From NCBI RefSeq assembly GCF_000237925.1, contig NC_031495.1:59083115-59147114 (forward strand): a DNA stretch of 64,000 nucleotides, given 5' to 3'. Made by a program: the position numbers and the translations under genes. The notes below the pieces were generated by a model. That model was not told the DNA's origin. It ran no database searches and saw only the letters and a list, made by a program, of their open reading frames with translations. The stretch's first letter is position 1. Every line of letters begins with the position of its first letter. This DNA comes from Schistosoma mansoni (Eukaryota; Platyhelminthes; Trematoda; Strigeidida; Schistosomatidae). This document shows, in pieces, positions 34,933-47,393 of the stretch.

Positions 34933-35879
34933 TCTTATATTCAAAAATGTACTAATGTTCATCATCTATAGATTCTTAGTTTTCTAGTACATTAAATGAC
35001 TCTTTATATTTTTAATTTTTTATATATCCTACCAAAAAGTAGTTGATATCCACAATGTTACATTTATTTGCAGTAAATTTATTTTGTTTAGTTTGAATCT
35101 CGGTGATTCCATCTACCCCACTTTTTGTAGATATTTTCATGCTCTTACTCTTTTGATGATATTTTGGCTGCTATAAAAACGTCATAGATAGGTGTACCAT
35201 ACATAAGAAGTGCATTTTTTTACATATACATATATATGCATGTAAAGTGTATTTGTGGATGGAAACTTACATGCCTATATGTCCTTATGGGATGTGTAAA
35301 CTTGTCTATGATTAGATGTAACGCATACTAGCAACCTCGCCCATCTATGGCTATGTGTGTATCACTGGAATGCACATATCCCAGATATGTAAATTTAAAC
35401 ATATACATATAATGTATACTTGGGAGAGTGTTCCACGTTCTCCCCAGGCTCATTAATTAATAGCTCATCAGCGCTTTTGATTTGCGTATAAATTTCTGAA
35501 TATTGTAGGTAAATAAGACTGTACTAGGGTAGACTAGAGAATTATTTGGTAAAGTAGACAATTCACACCATGCTACGCAAGTCAAATATAAATGGAAATT
35601 AATTCAGTTAATCAGATTTATTTCAGAAATATTCATCTCTTTTTTCCAGTCATTGCATGTAGATCAGTTTTGCATGCATTGCTGATGATGTAATATCAGA
35701 CGTTAAACAGCCATTTGTTTTCATAATTTTGTGAGGAAATTCGTCGAGAACGTTTGTACACTTGTACACATGTAGTGGATTAGCTTTTAGATAACTCCTC
35801 AAGCTTCATATATCAATAGCCGTGATAACCATTAGTGAATAAATCCCAACGGTATATGAATTCAGAAGACCACACAAAG
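34933..35879. other. Intergenic, nothing recognised
   Basis: AT-rich with several short ATATAC-type low-complexity patches near 35220-35410. Confidence 0.45.
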
Positions 35880-36252
35880 CCCCGACTACAGTTTATTATC
35901 GAATAGCAAAGATCAATAATTAATAAGGTTCAAGCACATATATGTGGGAAAGTGATGCCAAGTGGAGAATGTAGGTTAAAAAAATGAAAACCGAAGTGAG
36001 GCAGAGAAAGCTAGTGAGCTAACTCGTTTTGATAATGTGAGACTCAACATTTACAACCAGACAAAAAAGCTACAGACACGTAATGAATAAGATAAGGAAT
36101 ACACACATGCTAATGTAAAAGAAGTTTAGGTTATTAAGCAAATAACTGACAAGGTCAAAGTGTGACTCAAGAAGAATGAATAAACTAGTAGGCGCAGAAG
36201 TTAGAATAACCTGTGTGGGCTTGTCATGGTACTAGGCGCTACATACTAACCA
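35880..36252 (-). mobile_element. Decayed solo LTR, same family as 3519-3947
   Basis: It shares ACTACAGTTTATTA, CAAGCACATATATG, CAGAAGTTAGAATAA and GGGCTTGTCATGG-type segments in the same order as the 429-bp LTR. Ends and target duplication are no longer clear. Confidence 0.6.
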
Positions 36253-36595
36253 GTTGAAAACATGAACTGTACTTATAATAAAAAATAATACTATCATCCA
36301 GTGTTGATTTTTGTCGGAAAACTGTTTGTTAAAAGCTATTCTAAGGTTATTCTCACTGTCAGTAAAAGTATGCAAACATGAAATTTATTCATGGTTAAAC
36401 ATCGCATTACTTTCCATAAATGTATTTCAAATACTACAAGTGAATGGTGTTAATAACATATACTTTTCAAGAATGAACGATCATGGAAAATCTTGGATTA
36501 CATCAAGAAACTACTTATGCCTTTTATGTTCATTTGTAAATCAGTGACATAAAATTGTTACTGATCAGAGTATATTTTTCTTTGGCTAAATCGAC

Positions 36596-37545
36596 TTACC
36601 GCTCACCAGCATTCTCCATACAACTCTGTCCTCAGCAATTCTTTACAGTTACTTCCAGTTACTATTTGTCCTTTTCATATCTGCTTCTATTTCCCTGCGT
36701 AATGTGTTCTTTGACCTTTCTCTTTTCCGTTTCCTTGCACGATTTCAAGTTAGCACTTGCTTCGTGATGCAGTTTGATGATTTCCTCAATGTATGTCCTA
36801 TCCACTCCCAACGTCCTTTCCTAATTTACTCTTTAGATGGAGTCTGGTTTGTTCTCTCTCACAGTAGGCTGTTGCTGATGTTATCCAGTCAACGGATATT
36901 GAGTATCTTACACAGACAATTGTTTATGAATATTTGTACATTTTCGATGATGGTTGTGGTGGTTCTCGAAGTTCCATCTCAATACAGTAGGATTGTTTTG
37001 ACATTCGTATTGAAGATTGTGACATTGATATTGGTTGACAGTTTTTTTGAATTCCGTATGTCTTTCAATTGTAGGAATGCTGTTCGTACTTTGCCAATCC
37101 TTGCTTTTACATCTGCATCGGATCCTTCTTGTTCATCGACGATGCTGACTAGGTATGTGTAGTTTTTCCACCTGTTCCAGCAGAGTTTTTCCATCAAGTG
37201 TGATTGGGTTAGTGTTCTTTGTGTTGTATTTGAGGATCTTGCTTTCCCCTTGTTTATGTTGAGGCCTACTGATGCAGAGGCTTCTGCTACACTGTTTGTC
37301 CTGGCCTGCATTTGTTGGTAAGCATCGAATAGAAGAACCAGGTGATTTGCAAGGTTAAAATCGTCTAGTTAATTCCTAGCTATCCACTGTATTCCGTGCT
37401 TTCGCTCAGATATCGAGGTTTTCATAACCTCATTGACCACCAAAAAAAAGTGTGAGAGTAAGCAGCCTTGTGTGACTCCCGTCCTCACTTGGAATGCATT
37501 TGTCAAATGTCCTCTATGCATGACTTTGGAGTGTACTCCGACAAT
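36596..37545 (-). pseudogene. RTE-like retrotransposon fragment, defective subfamily (copy 2)
   Basis: Longer than copy 1 (27851-28405). On the minus strand it includes 'QARTNSVAEASASVGLNINK' upstream of the shared segment and a ruined RT catalytic region near 37360-37400. It carries the same in-frame stop after 'KTILLY' as copy 1. It sits just upstream of the gene 3 promoter, in opposite orientation to copy 1. Confidence 0.85.
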
Positions 37546-37755
37546 GAGTTCCGTATGATATTGACGATCTTTTCAAGTACACTATAGTGTTGATGATGTG
37601 TCCTTCCATCCAGTCCATCTGCACGTATTCCTCCTCCCAAAACAAAATGTTAGCTACTCCAAATCTCTGTATGGCAAAACACTGGGAAAAAATAACCAAT
37701 TTGGTAGCTTTTATAGACCTTTTTCAACTTATAAGTTAACATAATTGTTTGAATT

Positions 37756-37974
37756 ACATTAACAATACATGTCTAGTGAGTATGTCTTAATACAAATGAT
37801 AAACAATAAACTAATTTAGGGTTATATTTTTAATTGGCCAGTCGTTGAGATATATGTTGGGGTTTAATGATAAATTAAAGGTTCCATAAAGTTTTGTTTA
37901 AAATAGTCTTAGAGACTAGTGGGACGACATATATTTAAAAACTTCCATCGGATACTGCTTTCATTGCTACCACC
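37756..37974 (+). promoter_or_regulatory. Putative promoter and 5' UTR of gene 3
   Basis: ACAATACATGTCTAGTGAGT (about 37760-37780) and TTGGCCAGTCGTTGAG (about 37835, inverted CCAAT) recur at matching distances upstream of genes 4 and 5. CATCGGATACTGC just before the ATG matches the other 5' UTRs. Role inferred from conservation. Confidence 0.55.
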
Positions 37975-39439
37975 ATGAAGTATACTCCACAGATTCTCCT
38001 GGTGATCTTGTTGATTGTAGTTAACTTAGATTACAGTAAGATAACTTGTTAATATTTCATTTTATTATATGATGTATCTGTCCATTTAATTATGTTTAAC
38101 TGACTCTAATATTTCAACAATTCATCAGGTTATTTTCACCCAAACACGGTCTAATGAAAAGTAGTGAACTTCAGTAGTACTGTAATAAATAATCTGAATA
38201 TCCTGAGAGTTTTAACAAAAACTAAAATAAATACTAAGTAGCTAGTAGTCCTTGTCTGTCTAGTTGTTGGCGAAACGTCAAAGTTTAAAAACGTTGCAGT
38301 TTTCTTTGGCTCTAACACTTCAGAAGTTTGTTAAATAAACAGATATTCGAGTGGAACGACCTCTGGAAAAAAAACTTGAGCGTCATTCGTTGACAAACAA
38401 GGACAACCTAGGTTTACCGGTAATTATATTTCAAATTATTAAGTATATCTAAAGTTACTAAGACAGAAAGTGAAATGCTGATGGTATTGTTTGATTCCCT
38501 GTACTGTAAAAATTAGTTAAAATGAGTAACAAATTTTATTTGATTCAAATGAGTTTAGACTATGAGAACAAACAGATAGATAGAATGTTTGGGGATATCC
38601 ATTCCTTTTGTAGATCTGTAACGTTCACTCTGAGTTTTCTATATAATATTACGGAAGACTTATTGTGAATATTTTGACCCATTATTATTCATTCGTAATA
38701 GGACAGGTAAATATTATTATTGCTATTTTGATATATATATATGACCAATATTTCCTGGGTTCGGATCTCGCGAGGCGGTATCGTGGATGCATACTGTCGA
38801 GGAGTCCAACAATAGGACGAAACGGCCGTTCAGTACTCCCACGTTTTCCATGATGGTCTAGCTTTAATTGGCTCATGATCTCAAGTATTAAAATTACTAT
38901 AATATCCACAAAAACCCCTTCTGATATTAAGTAAAAATAACCTTGGTCATCAATTGTCTTATGGAACTTTTCCATATCTAACTCTAATTTAGATAAATGA
39001 ATTTAGTGAGAATCAAAGAACTATTTATTTGTTAAGATCAGAAGAAAAAATAAGCCAAATAACATTCTTAAATTAAGACTATAAGACAAATCCCCTTTGA
39101 GTAACCCATAAAAATGTATTACAAAATAACTCCCTGATGGTCCCATTTTATTTTCTAGCCTCCTCACAGTTACTCCTTAAAGTTGACCTGTTGAATATTA
39201 CGTTTCATGCTTCTTTATAGAATGGAAAACCAGTAGAATAATTAAATAGTACGAACTGAAGATCGTTCTTACTTCTTAAAGCATTCAAATCATGATATAT
39301 ATATAACTCGGTTATCAAAGGTAAATTAGTAGAAAACACTGGCAAAATGCTTTATAACCATTTACCTGGTGCCACTATGGCAAAGCGACTGATCATTGGT
39401 GGATCTAAATGGAATTCAGCTTAAAAATATAATTGTAAT

Positions 39440-39487
<48 letters not shown>

Positions 39488-41988
39488 TGAATTAAATTTA
39501 CTAAGATTCAGTCTTTAACACTAGGGGCTAAATATAAAGTAATTGAGATTTTAATTATTTGAGAAAAATGCTTATTTGATTTTAATGAGCACTTCCTACC
39601 AGTATCTAATATAAACCATAATTAAATTAACTTGGTTTAAATGAAATAATTGAAAATATGGAACACTAAATTAAATAAACACTTTAAGTAGTCTGTATAC
39701 TAATTCCATACTGATAAATCTGCTGATCATCTCGTATTTCAAAATATCATCTTCACGCTTATATGTATGTCTAATGTAAGACATAAATATGTTTATAGTT
39801 AAATGGATATTTTGATCTGCTCAAGTGGATCGGGACTCATCATAGGCCATCAATTCCAGAAGAATTGAGATCATAGACAATCAATATATTACTTTTATTT
39901 CAAAGTTTCAATCACCAATAAATATCTGATCCACTCACATTCTGAATGGATGCTTACCAGTACAAACGGTAATAATTTCTACCAATTATCTTAATATCAT
40001 GATTAGCATCGATTGTCAGGATAACCTGGATAGACGCACAATGTTGACATTGATGTTATTTTCATCTTTTTTGATTTCAGGTACGTCTTTAAGCTGCTAC
40101 ACTTGCGAAACTTGTCCAGCCATATTTAACGCTTCATCTCCACAAGTAGGCAACCAAAGTGGATGTGCATGGTGTGTCGTAAGTGAAGTGAACAATTCGT
40201 TTATTGGATTTAATTGAAAAAATACTGTTTTCTTTTCCAAAAATTGAACTAGCATCTCATTGCCAGTTAGTGTGATTGAAAACATGCATCAGATGTTTAG
40301 TAATGATTTCGCTTGATAATACCTCCATTGTGATAAGGTAACTATCCACCTGTTTCCTGAAGGTTGAGATTTGACCGTTCCACTAAGTTCTGAGAAGCAA
40401 TAAAATCATGTGAATAAGCATTGTTGGTAGTTCCCAGTTATTTTAAGCTAATTTCATGTTACCATATTGTTAAGTTTCTACACATTATTAATAGTATTAA
40501 CTATCAATGTTGTTGTCGTTAGGTTTGAAGAAACCTGCATGTTTATTGTATAAAAGAACTCAGTGAAAGAAATAATTTAACAACTGTATTGATAAGAGCA
40601 ATTATGAATTTGATTCATGTATGTAAACCGCAATAAATCAGCATTATGTGAAATCAGATATGTCAGTACTGTTGGTCATAACTAAACTGTGACACAGGTA
40701 TACGTGGTTCTTCTATCACTCGTGTTGAATTTTTTCATCGATAAGATCTGATAATGCATTGGTGTTAAGAAATTGGTAAATAACAACGGATTTAGGATAA
40801 TGACAAAATGCTGTTTTATGAATAAACTCACTACAATAAAGGAGTCTAGCCTTTGTCTTCAATACCTCTCATTAAATTTTTAGCAAAATATTTAGTTGAA
40901 ATATTTATGAATTAAAACTCAGTTGTTTCAGTTAAATTTGTACTCATCAGGAAACCTGAGATCGGTGGTTTGGATGTTATATCGAGTTACAGGTGTTAAC
41001 TGATAAAGCATCCCGAACTTTTGAGGGGTATTATAGTAATTTAAAAACTGCATTAGTACATATTATCGCTCTAGATGTCAGTGAACAAACTAGATATGAT
41101 GTATACTGACATCTTTTATTTGTTCATATATTATTTATGTGTTATGGTTAGTTACTGAATTCTAGTAATACTATATGTTTAATATGTTGCATGAAAGTAT
41201 TCATCATTATGTTTTCTTTTAAAGAAAATTTTTTTCGTATAAAATTGATTGAAGTTTCTTTACAGAATATCCAGAAGGAAGGTAGGTGTACGAGATTAGA
41301 AATAGGATATATGGAAATAAGGTTCTTTACTGTGAAAAGAATTCGCAATTAAAAAAAGATAAGTAGGTGTTTATCTGACTGTATTGACATAAATGTCTTG
41401 GAATTGCACAGAATAATGTAGGCGAATCTTGACAATACATTTAAGAATTTTTCCAATAAAAGGTTTTATGATTGAAATATAACGACAAAATGTACAATAT
41501 CTTTGTATTACTAGTAAATACACCAAATAGTTTATCAATTCTGCATAATGTCTAAATGAAATTCTGAAATAAAAGAATAATAGAGATCATATTAGACTAA
41601 CTAATAATAGAACACAATTGACGAGTCCCAAATAGGACGAAACTCGCGTCCTAGATTCCACTGCTAGCCACTATCCATCTTTGCTTAAAACACAATTATG
41701 TCGTAGTACTATATGTTTGAAAGAAGAATAAACTTCCAACTATTTTTATTGACTGATTTTTCTTGTTGTTGTCTATTATAGAAGATTATAGTTAAATATC
41801 GTCGTACTCCAATAAGAAAATGTTCAGATAGATGCGATTATTACTATTTTTGGAAATCATACTCCAAGTTTTCTTATTATTGTTGTAATACTGACTATTG
41901 TAATAAAAGTATACAGAATAGTGCAATTCATCATATACTAATTATGATTATCATAACTCTAGTTTGTTTCTATATTAGTAGAAAATAA
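37975..41988 (+). CDS. Ly6/uPAR-like three-finger surface protein 3 (complete, 3 exons)
   Basis: The exons are 37975-38035, 40081-40178 and 41782-41988 and encode 121 residues. Residues 1-20 are a signal peptide; the junction codon AGT gives S21. Cysteines are at 26, 29, 32, 49, 52, 67, 71, 87, 88 and 93, the complete ten-cysteine three-finger set. There are three N-glycosylation sequons: NAS and NQS in exon 2 and NKS at 94. Exon 3 is rich in tyrosine between C71 and C87. Residues 105-118 are hydrophobic and the chain ends S-R-K, so a GPI signal is likely but a type I anchor is not excluded. Intron 1 (2.0 kb) contains a type A SINE and an AT microsatellite; intron 2 (1.6 kb) an Smα insert. 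ATTAAA near 42188 is a possible polyadenylation signal. Confidence 0.9.
38756..38893 (+). mobile_element. Type A SINE 3' half, ribozyme mutated
   Basis: It starts at the B box (GGGTTCGGATCTCGCG) and ends GGCTCATGATCTCAAG. The core reads TCGAGGA instead of CTGAGGA, so it is inactive. It is sense in intron 1 of gene 3. Confidence 0.85.
39442..39485. repeat. AT dinucleotide microsatellite
   Basis: About 22 AT units in a row in intron 1 of gene 3, likely polymorphic in length. Confidence 0.95.
41620..41689 (+). mobile_element. Short Smα insert with 8-bp target duplication
   Basis: About 70 bases starting TGACGAGTCCCAAATAGGAC and ending TCTTTGCTTA. It is flanked by ACACAATT on both sides (about 41612-41619 and 41690-41697). 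The insert is truncated inside the ribozyme core, so stem I is lost. It lies in intron 2 of gene 3. Confidence 0.75.
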
Positions 41989-42266
41989 ATTCCCTTTAAA
42001 AAAAGACGAACATTACAATTTGCTCAAATCAAATTCATCCAGAACTTCATCTTGATTTTATATTTGTGTTCAAAAAATGATTATATATCTTTTAACTTAG
42101 TTATTTTAGTGTATTCAAACCTCTTTTGTATTGATGATAAATATTTTAGAAATAGAAAACATTCATTGCTTATCTTTAGATTTTTTCATTAAACAACTAA
42201 GTAACTAATTCGAGATACCATATAGTACACACTAAAGATATGAGTGTTAAATTGGCTGATATAGCT

Positions 42267-43017
42267 TTACTTACTTACGCCTGTTACTCGCAATGGAGCA
42301 TAGGCCGCCGACCAGCATTCTCCAATCCACCTTGTCCTGGGCCTTCCTTTCTAGTTCTATCCAACTTTGTTCATTCTTCTCATATCTATAGCTGTTTCTC
42401 AGCGTAATGTGTTCTTCGGTCTTCCTCTTCTCCTTTGGCATTCAGAATTCCATGTAGGGGCTTGTCTTTTGACGCAGTTAGGTGATTTCCCCAATGTGTG
42501 TCCTTTCCATTTCCAGCGCTTCTTCCTGATTTCTTCCTCCACTGAAATCTGGTTTCTTCTCTCACACAGTAGGTTGTTAGTCATAGTGTCTTGCTGACGG
42601 ATCCGAGGTATCTTGCGTAGACAATTGTTAATAAACACCTGTATCTTCTGGATCATGGCTTTCTTAGTTGTCCAGGTTTCCGCCCCATATAATAGAACTG
42701 TCTTGACATGTGTATTGGACATTCTGACTTCGGTGATGACTGACAAATGCTTTGAGTTGCAGTGTTTTTCAGTGATAAATATGCTGCTCTTGCTTCGCCT
42801 ATCCTCGTCCTCACATCTGCATCAGATCCACCGTGTTCATCGATGATGCTGCCCAGATATGTAATGGTTTTCACATCCTTCAAGACTTATCCGTCAAGTG
42901 TGATTCGATTGGTGCATGCTGTATTGTATCGGAGAGTCTTGCTTTTTCCTTTGTGTATATTAAGATCTACTGCTGCTGAGGCTGCTGATACACTGGTTGT
43001 CTTCTCCTGCTTTACTG
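42267..43017 (-). pseudogene. RTE-like retrotransposon 3' end, minus strand
   Basis: It begins on plus with ACTTACTTACG (tail) and CCGCCGACCAGCATTCTCCA. On the minus strand it encodes '[18 protein letters not shown]', '[17 protein letters not shown]' and '[11 protein letters not shown]', with frameshifts between frames. Located 280 bases after gene 3. Confidence 0.9.
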
Positions 43018-45827
43018 TTTAGATCGATTATTCACTAGTATTATCATGTAAGTACTGACCTAATTTTAACAATCAAGTTTCAGTGTGACTTGAAATCGTG
43101 TACACTATATTGTATTGTTAGGTGGTTGGAAGTAGTCATCAAGAGATCAATATTTCCTGACTTATCGACAATAGATTAATCTGAAAACGTTAAGCTTATT
43201 AAGCAATGAATTGAATACTGTAAATCTATATAAATTTGCACTTAAAAAGTGAGTATGTTTAGGGTTCATTTTAGACATTAACATCAACTGATTAAATAAT
43301 ACCTTCAATCTATTAACGATTTGATCTGTTACATTTTTTCTATGTGTAGTGTTAAGTGCTTATGAATGGATTTGAAAAACAATAGATTATCAAATGATTC
43401 AGTGATTCAAATATAACTTATTGTCTAGATTTAAATGTTTTCTGTGTACCTCGGACGTTACACGACTGATAATTTCTGTAAATTGCTGTATGAGAAATAC
43501 GTCTTGAGAAATATTGGAGTAGTAAACAATAGACCTATCTGAACTAGATTCCCATGATACTTCTATCGATAAAACAGTTCATTAACATAAGACACTAAAT
43601 ATCGATACTGAGTCCTAGATAAACCTTGAGATTTATAAGTACCAAACTATTGATATAGCCTCCAGATTCTTGCTTCTACTATTTTTCCTCGAATATGTTT
43701 GGAAGTAATACTATCAAATATTATAAACAAATGAAGACACTTTTAGTCTTTGATTTTTTGTATGTGCTAGTTATAAATAATTCACCATTTCTCGTTGCAT
43801 TAAAAGTATGATTAACAAATGTTCTTAAGGTTTACTGTTATACTAAGTCATGGAAATCATGAATTTTATTTAAAGTTTTGACGCACACATATCATTAAAT
43901 CTGAAAACAAAGTTAAATTGCATTTGATAATGCCGTATATACTGATAAGCAACCTCAAGTTACTCCTTGGCATTAGGCTTATTACATAACAATAAAACCA
44001 ATGCAAATCTATTTCAAATTGGAAGAATTTCTCAGATATATTTCCAAACGATTCATTTAGTTAGAATGTTAAGTGTTTCACTTGCTCATTAAATTTACTA
44101 ACTATTCTTCGAAGAAAATATCTAGCCGATAAATCTTCTGACCAAACTCTTGAATCGGTTTCTTATGATATTCCCATAACCCTAAGCTGAATCCACACGA
44201 CAACTTGAACACGAGAGAGAAGAAGCGAAATGTGAAAAGACTGCCTTACTCCGAAGTTAGTTTATGTACAGAAAATCGAGGGTATTCATAACATTTTGGA
44301 TGGCCTTGGGCATCCGGAAAGTTCTGGAGCTGACTTGATAAAATGTTTTCCAGTGTTTTAAGGGCTCCTCTGAGTTTTTTCCAGGAATACTCTGAGTTCT
44401 CTCAACATTAACTTTACCCTATATTTAGCAATTATATAGTTGAATATTAGCATTCATATAGAGCGGAAATTATTTAGATCAATCAAATAATTTTTTACGT
44501 TTGATTCATAAATGTAAAAAATTTAATAGGAAGCACGTCAAGACTATGATACATTAACCGAATACTTTAGCTGACGTTCCCGTTTTGTGTGACTTTCGGA
44601 TTATTTTTCAAGAGCTTTCTAAGTAATTTTAATGCATTGGGTTGGTCATACCATTTAAACTGTTCAAAATACCCACTTCATATTGAAAAGAAACTTTCTC
44701 ATAATTGTTTGAAATTTCCCATTTTATTTAAAACAAAAGTATATGACCTTTACTTTAATTGTTAAAAATTTCTTATTCTATTACAAAAGGTATATGAACT
44801 AGATATTAATTGTTTAGACAATTCCAATTCTGTTAAAACAAAAGTTTATTTCTATAAAGAAAATATTACACTTAGATCGTTAAACAGAATCAGGATAAAT
44901 ACTTTTCAGAAATATGTTGTATATGAAAGTTGTTTTAAACAGTTTTTATGACTAGAAGTAACATTACAACTATGGTGAACTGAAAGGAATTACACAAAAG
45001 AAGAAAAAAAGCTTGTCAAAAAGCATGTGTGAGAAAATAGTCAATAAACTATATGGGAGCAATGAAACGGTGAATTACTTATGAGTAGTATTTATATGGG
45101 TGTTCGAATCAATTCATAATTAATCCACAAATTTAATGTAAAAAGACAGAATGTCCAAAACTGTTGACATATTTTGAAATTGTAGCAATGACCAGATCGG
45201 ATAAATGTTTGTAGCAGCAACTATCAATGTATATGAACAAGTTCATTGGAGACGTGGTATTGTGATCCATCAACGTTGATGATCTATGTCGAATGACTGG
45301 AGGCCTTTTCGAGTTAGACAGGAACAGTGTAACGAACAAGCTAACTTCGAAGTCACACCTCGCGGTCAGCATCTAATGTGTATTACCCCATTCGACGTAT
45401 TAAGGTACCGTGTCTGCTTTGAAGACTGTATAACCCAAAGAGCGTGATTACGTAAATATATTAGTAAGAATGAGTACAGAAATTTTATTGAGACCACCAC
45501 CACATGAGCCAGTCCATGAAGTATGATTAACTGATGCGCGTTTTGTTGTCCTTGACTTTAACAGGAATCGATGATCTGTTCGATATTCAGTGACGCAACT
45601 CCCGGATGATTTGGCTAGGGCTCGGTGACATTTCATCGCCCCTACAGTATGTTACTGACTTTGATAAAGAGAAATTGGTTTAGCTAATAGCATATGTTTT
45701 TGTATCCCATATTTTACGGTTAAGATTTAATGCAATACCTTTCAACATCGTGTGATTTGAACAGTTCGTAAATATTTCTTTACACTCTAAATATAACTTT
45801 TTAATAGATTTCTAAATTGATATCATG
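43018..45827. other. Long intergenic stretch, nothing firmly recognised
   Basis: AT-rich to about 45120. A less AT-rich part at about 45130-45650 carries two minus-strand ORFs (79 and 62 codons) with no motif; it may be old transposon sequence, but I see no second copy here. Confidence 0.45.
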
Positions 45828-46080
45828 AACAGATCAATGTTAGATCATAATTAAAAACCTGGAAGCACTGGACAAACTTTTCGTTTTGGTATAGGACTCC
45901 TTAGCGGTGAGCATCCACGCCCTCGCACGTGGGGCTGAAACCTAGGATCTTCGATCTCGAGCGCGAACGCTTAACCGGAGTGCGGGGTGCGTACTGCTGA
46001 CGATTCCCATACTGTGACGAAACAACCACTCAGTGCTTCCAGGTTTTCGATGGTGGTATAACGTTCATCCATTCATGATG
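45828..46080. mobile_element. Head-to-head pair of type A SINEs
   Basis: Left copy is minus-oriented (about 45848-45978: AAAAACCTGGAAGCACTGGA, then the tRNA-like part AGCGCGAACGCTTAACCGGA). Right copy is plus-oriented (about 45985-46080: GCGTACTGCTGACGATTCCC, then CTTCCAGGTTTTCGATGG). The right hammerhead has CTGACGA and GAAA but poor stems; the left core is mutated. Confidence 0.8.
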
Positions 46081-47389
46081 CCATTCTAAACTCAGCAATC
46101 TTGACAAACCTATACAGATTTCTAAATACAATCTCAGCCTGATATGATTTCTTTTGAATACTATTTATTGTACATTACTGGTCCAGATTTCTCGTACAGA
46201 AAGTTAACTGGTATCGATGAAATAAATTGATCAGAGGTACAATTTTTCATTATCTACTTGTTCTGATCAAATAATCATACTAGATATAACACTAAGTTAT
46301 TAGGTTTTTATATTACCTTATAAATGATGCCGGTTACAGCAATTCGTCTAAAAATCAGTAATTTATAATCGTTGTAATAACAATTCCACGGAATACGAAA
46401 ACATTTCACATTGGTCAGATAGTTATAAGATCTATATAAAGTCTGGAAAGTGACTTGTCAACATTTTACAACAATTTCTAGAGGATTTTCCGCGCTGTCA
46501 CACCATATATTCTGGTTGCAGTGAGTATACAATATAGACAATAACTACATGAAATTGACATGTAAATAAAAAATGAGTAACAATAAGAAACACGCATATT
46601 TTCGATGTTTTTCTCTAATGAGAAGATTTATAAATATAACTATGACGCTAATATAACTACTCATTATGTTTCTCTGACACTTACTCAAATGACTTACATC
46701 AGAAATCAACTCAAATTAGTCAATTTTCAAAATGCTGGTTAATGTGTTTTGTTGGGTGTCTGACTGTTCCAACTGAATATTGAAAGCTTTTCCAAGTTTG
46801 TTACCTAGTGGAGTGAGATTTAAATAAACATGTAGCGTTGAGTTCTGTTGGTATTCCTTTATCAATGAAATTAGGAGGGTAGGAGTCCTGTCAAATAACA
46901 ATACGGCCGGTTCGCAGAATCGAAATAGATTCATATATGTGAAGTAAACTCTTCCAAGTGACCATGATATTTCTAAGGATGCGATATTCAGAGCTCTAAA
47001 TGCCTTTTATACATATATTTCAACAGAACATGAAAATCGTGTTAATGGTCTGAATATCTGTCGGAAATAAACAACGTTGAAATGGTGTATGAAATGAAGG
47101 ATCACTATGTAGATTTTATGTTGCTTTCTCAAAGTAGTGAAGTATGATAGTTTTTATTTGCAGTATCATGTTTGCTAAGCGTAGTTGATGTTTCTTTGAA
47201 AACACCTGTGATTGTGTTGAATCCTATTGACATGATTGTAAGAGCTAAATATAAGATAACTTAGAAGATTTACTTTTAACATATAACACTCAGAGAAGGT
47301 CAGAAATGATGAACACGGGTACACTAAATGTGTATGATATGACTCGGCCACGCAGGTATGCTCACTTCATGTAACCTCTTGCTTTTTAT
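46081..47389. other. Intergenic, nothing recognised
   Basis: AT-rich, with a chance minus-strand ORF near 46716-46934. Confidence 0.5.
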
Positions 47390-47393
47390 ATCG

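Noticed and set aside
36704-37162. 152-codon plus-strand ORF
   Set aside because: Antisense shadow of the RTE copy at 36596-37545. The same peptide recurs on the opposite strand at 28309-27911, where the second copy lies.
45133-45636. Two minus-strand ORFs (79 and 62 codons) in a less AT-rich patch
   Set aside because: No motif, no splice-supported extension and no second copy in the window; left as unclassified rather than called genes.
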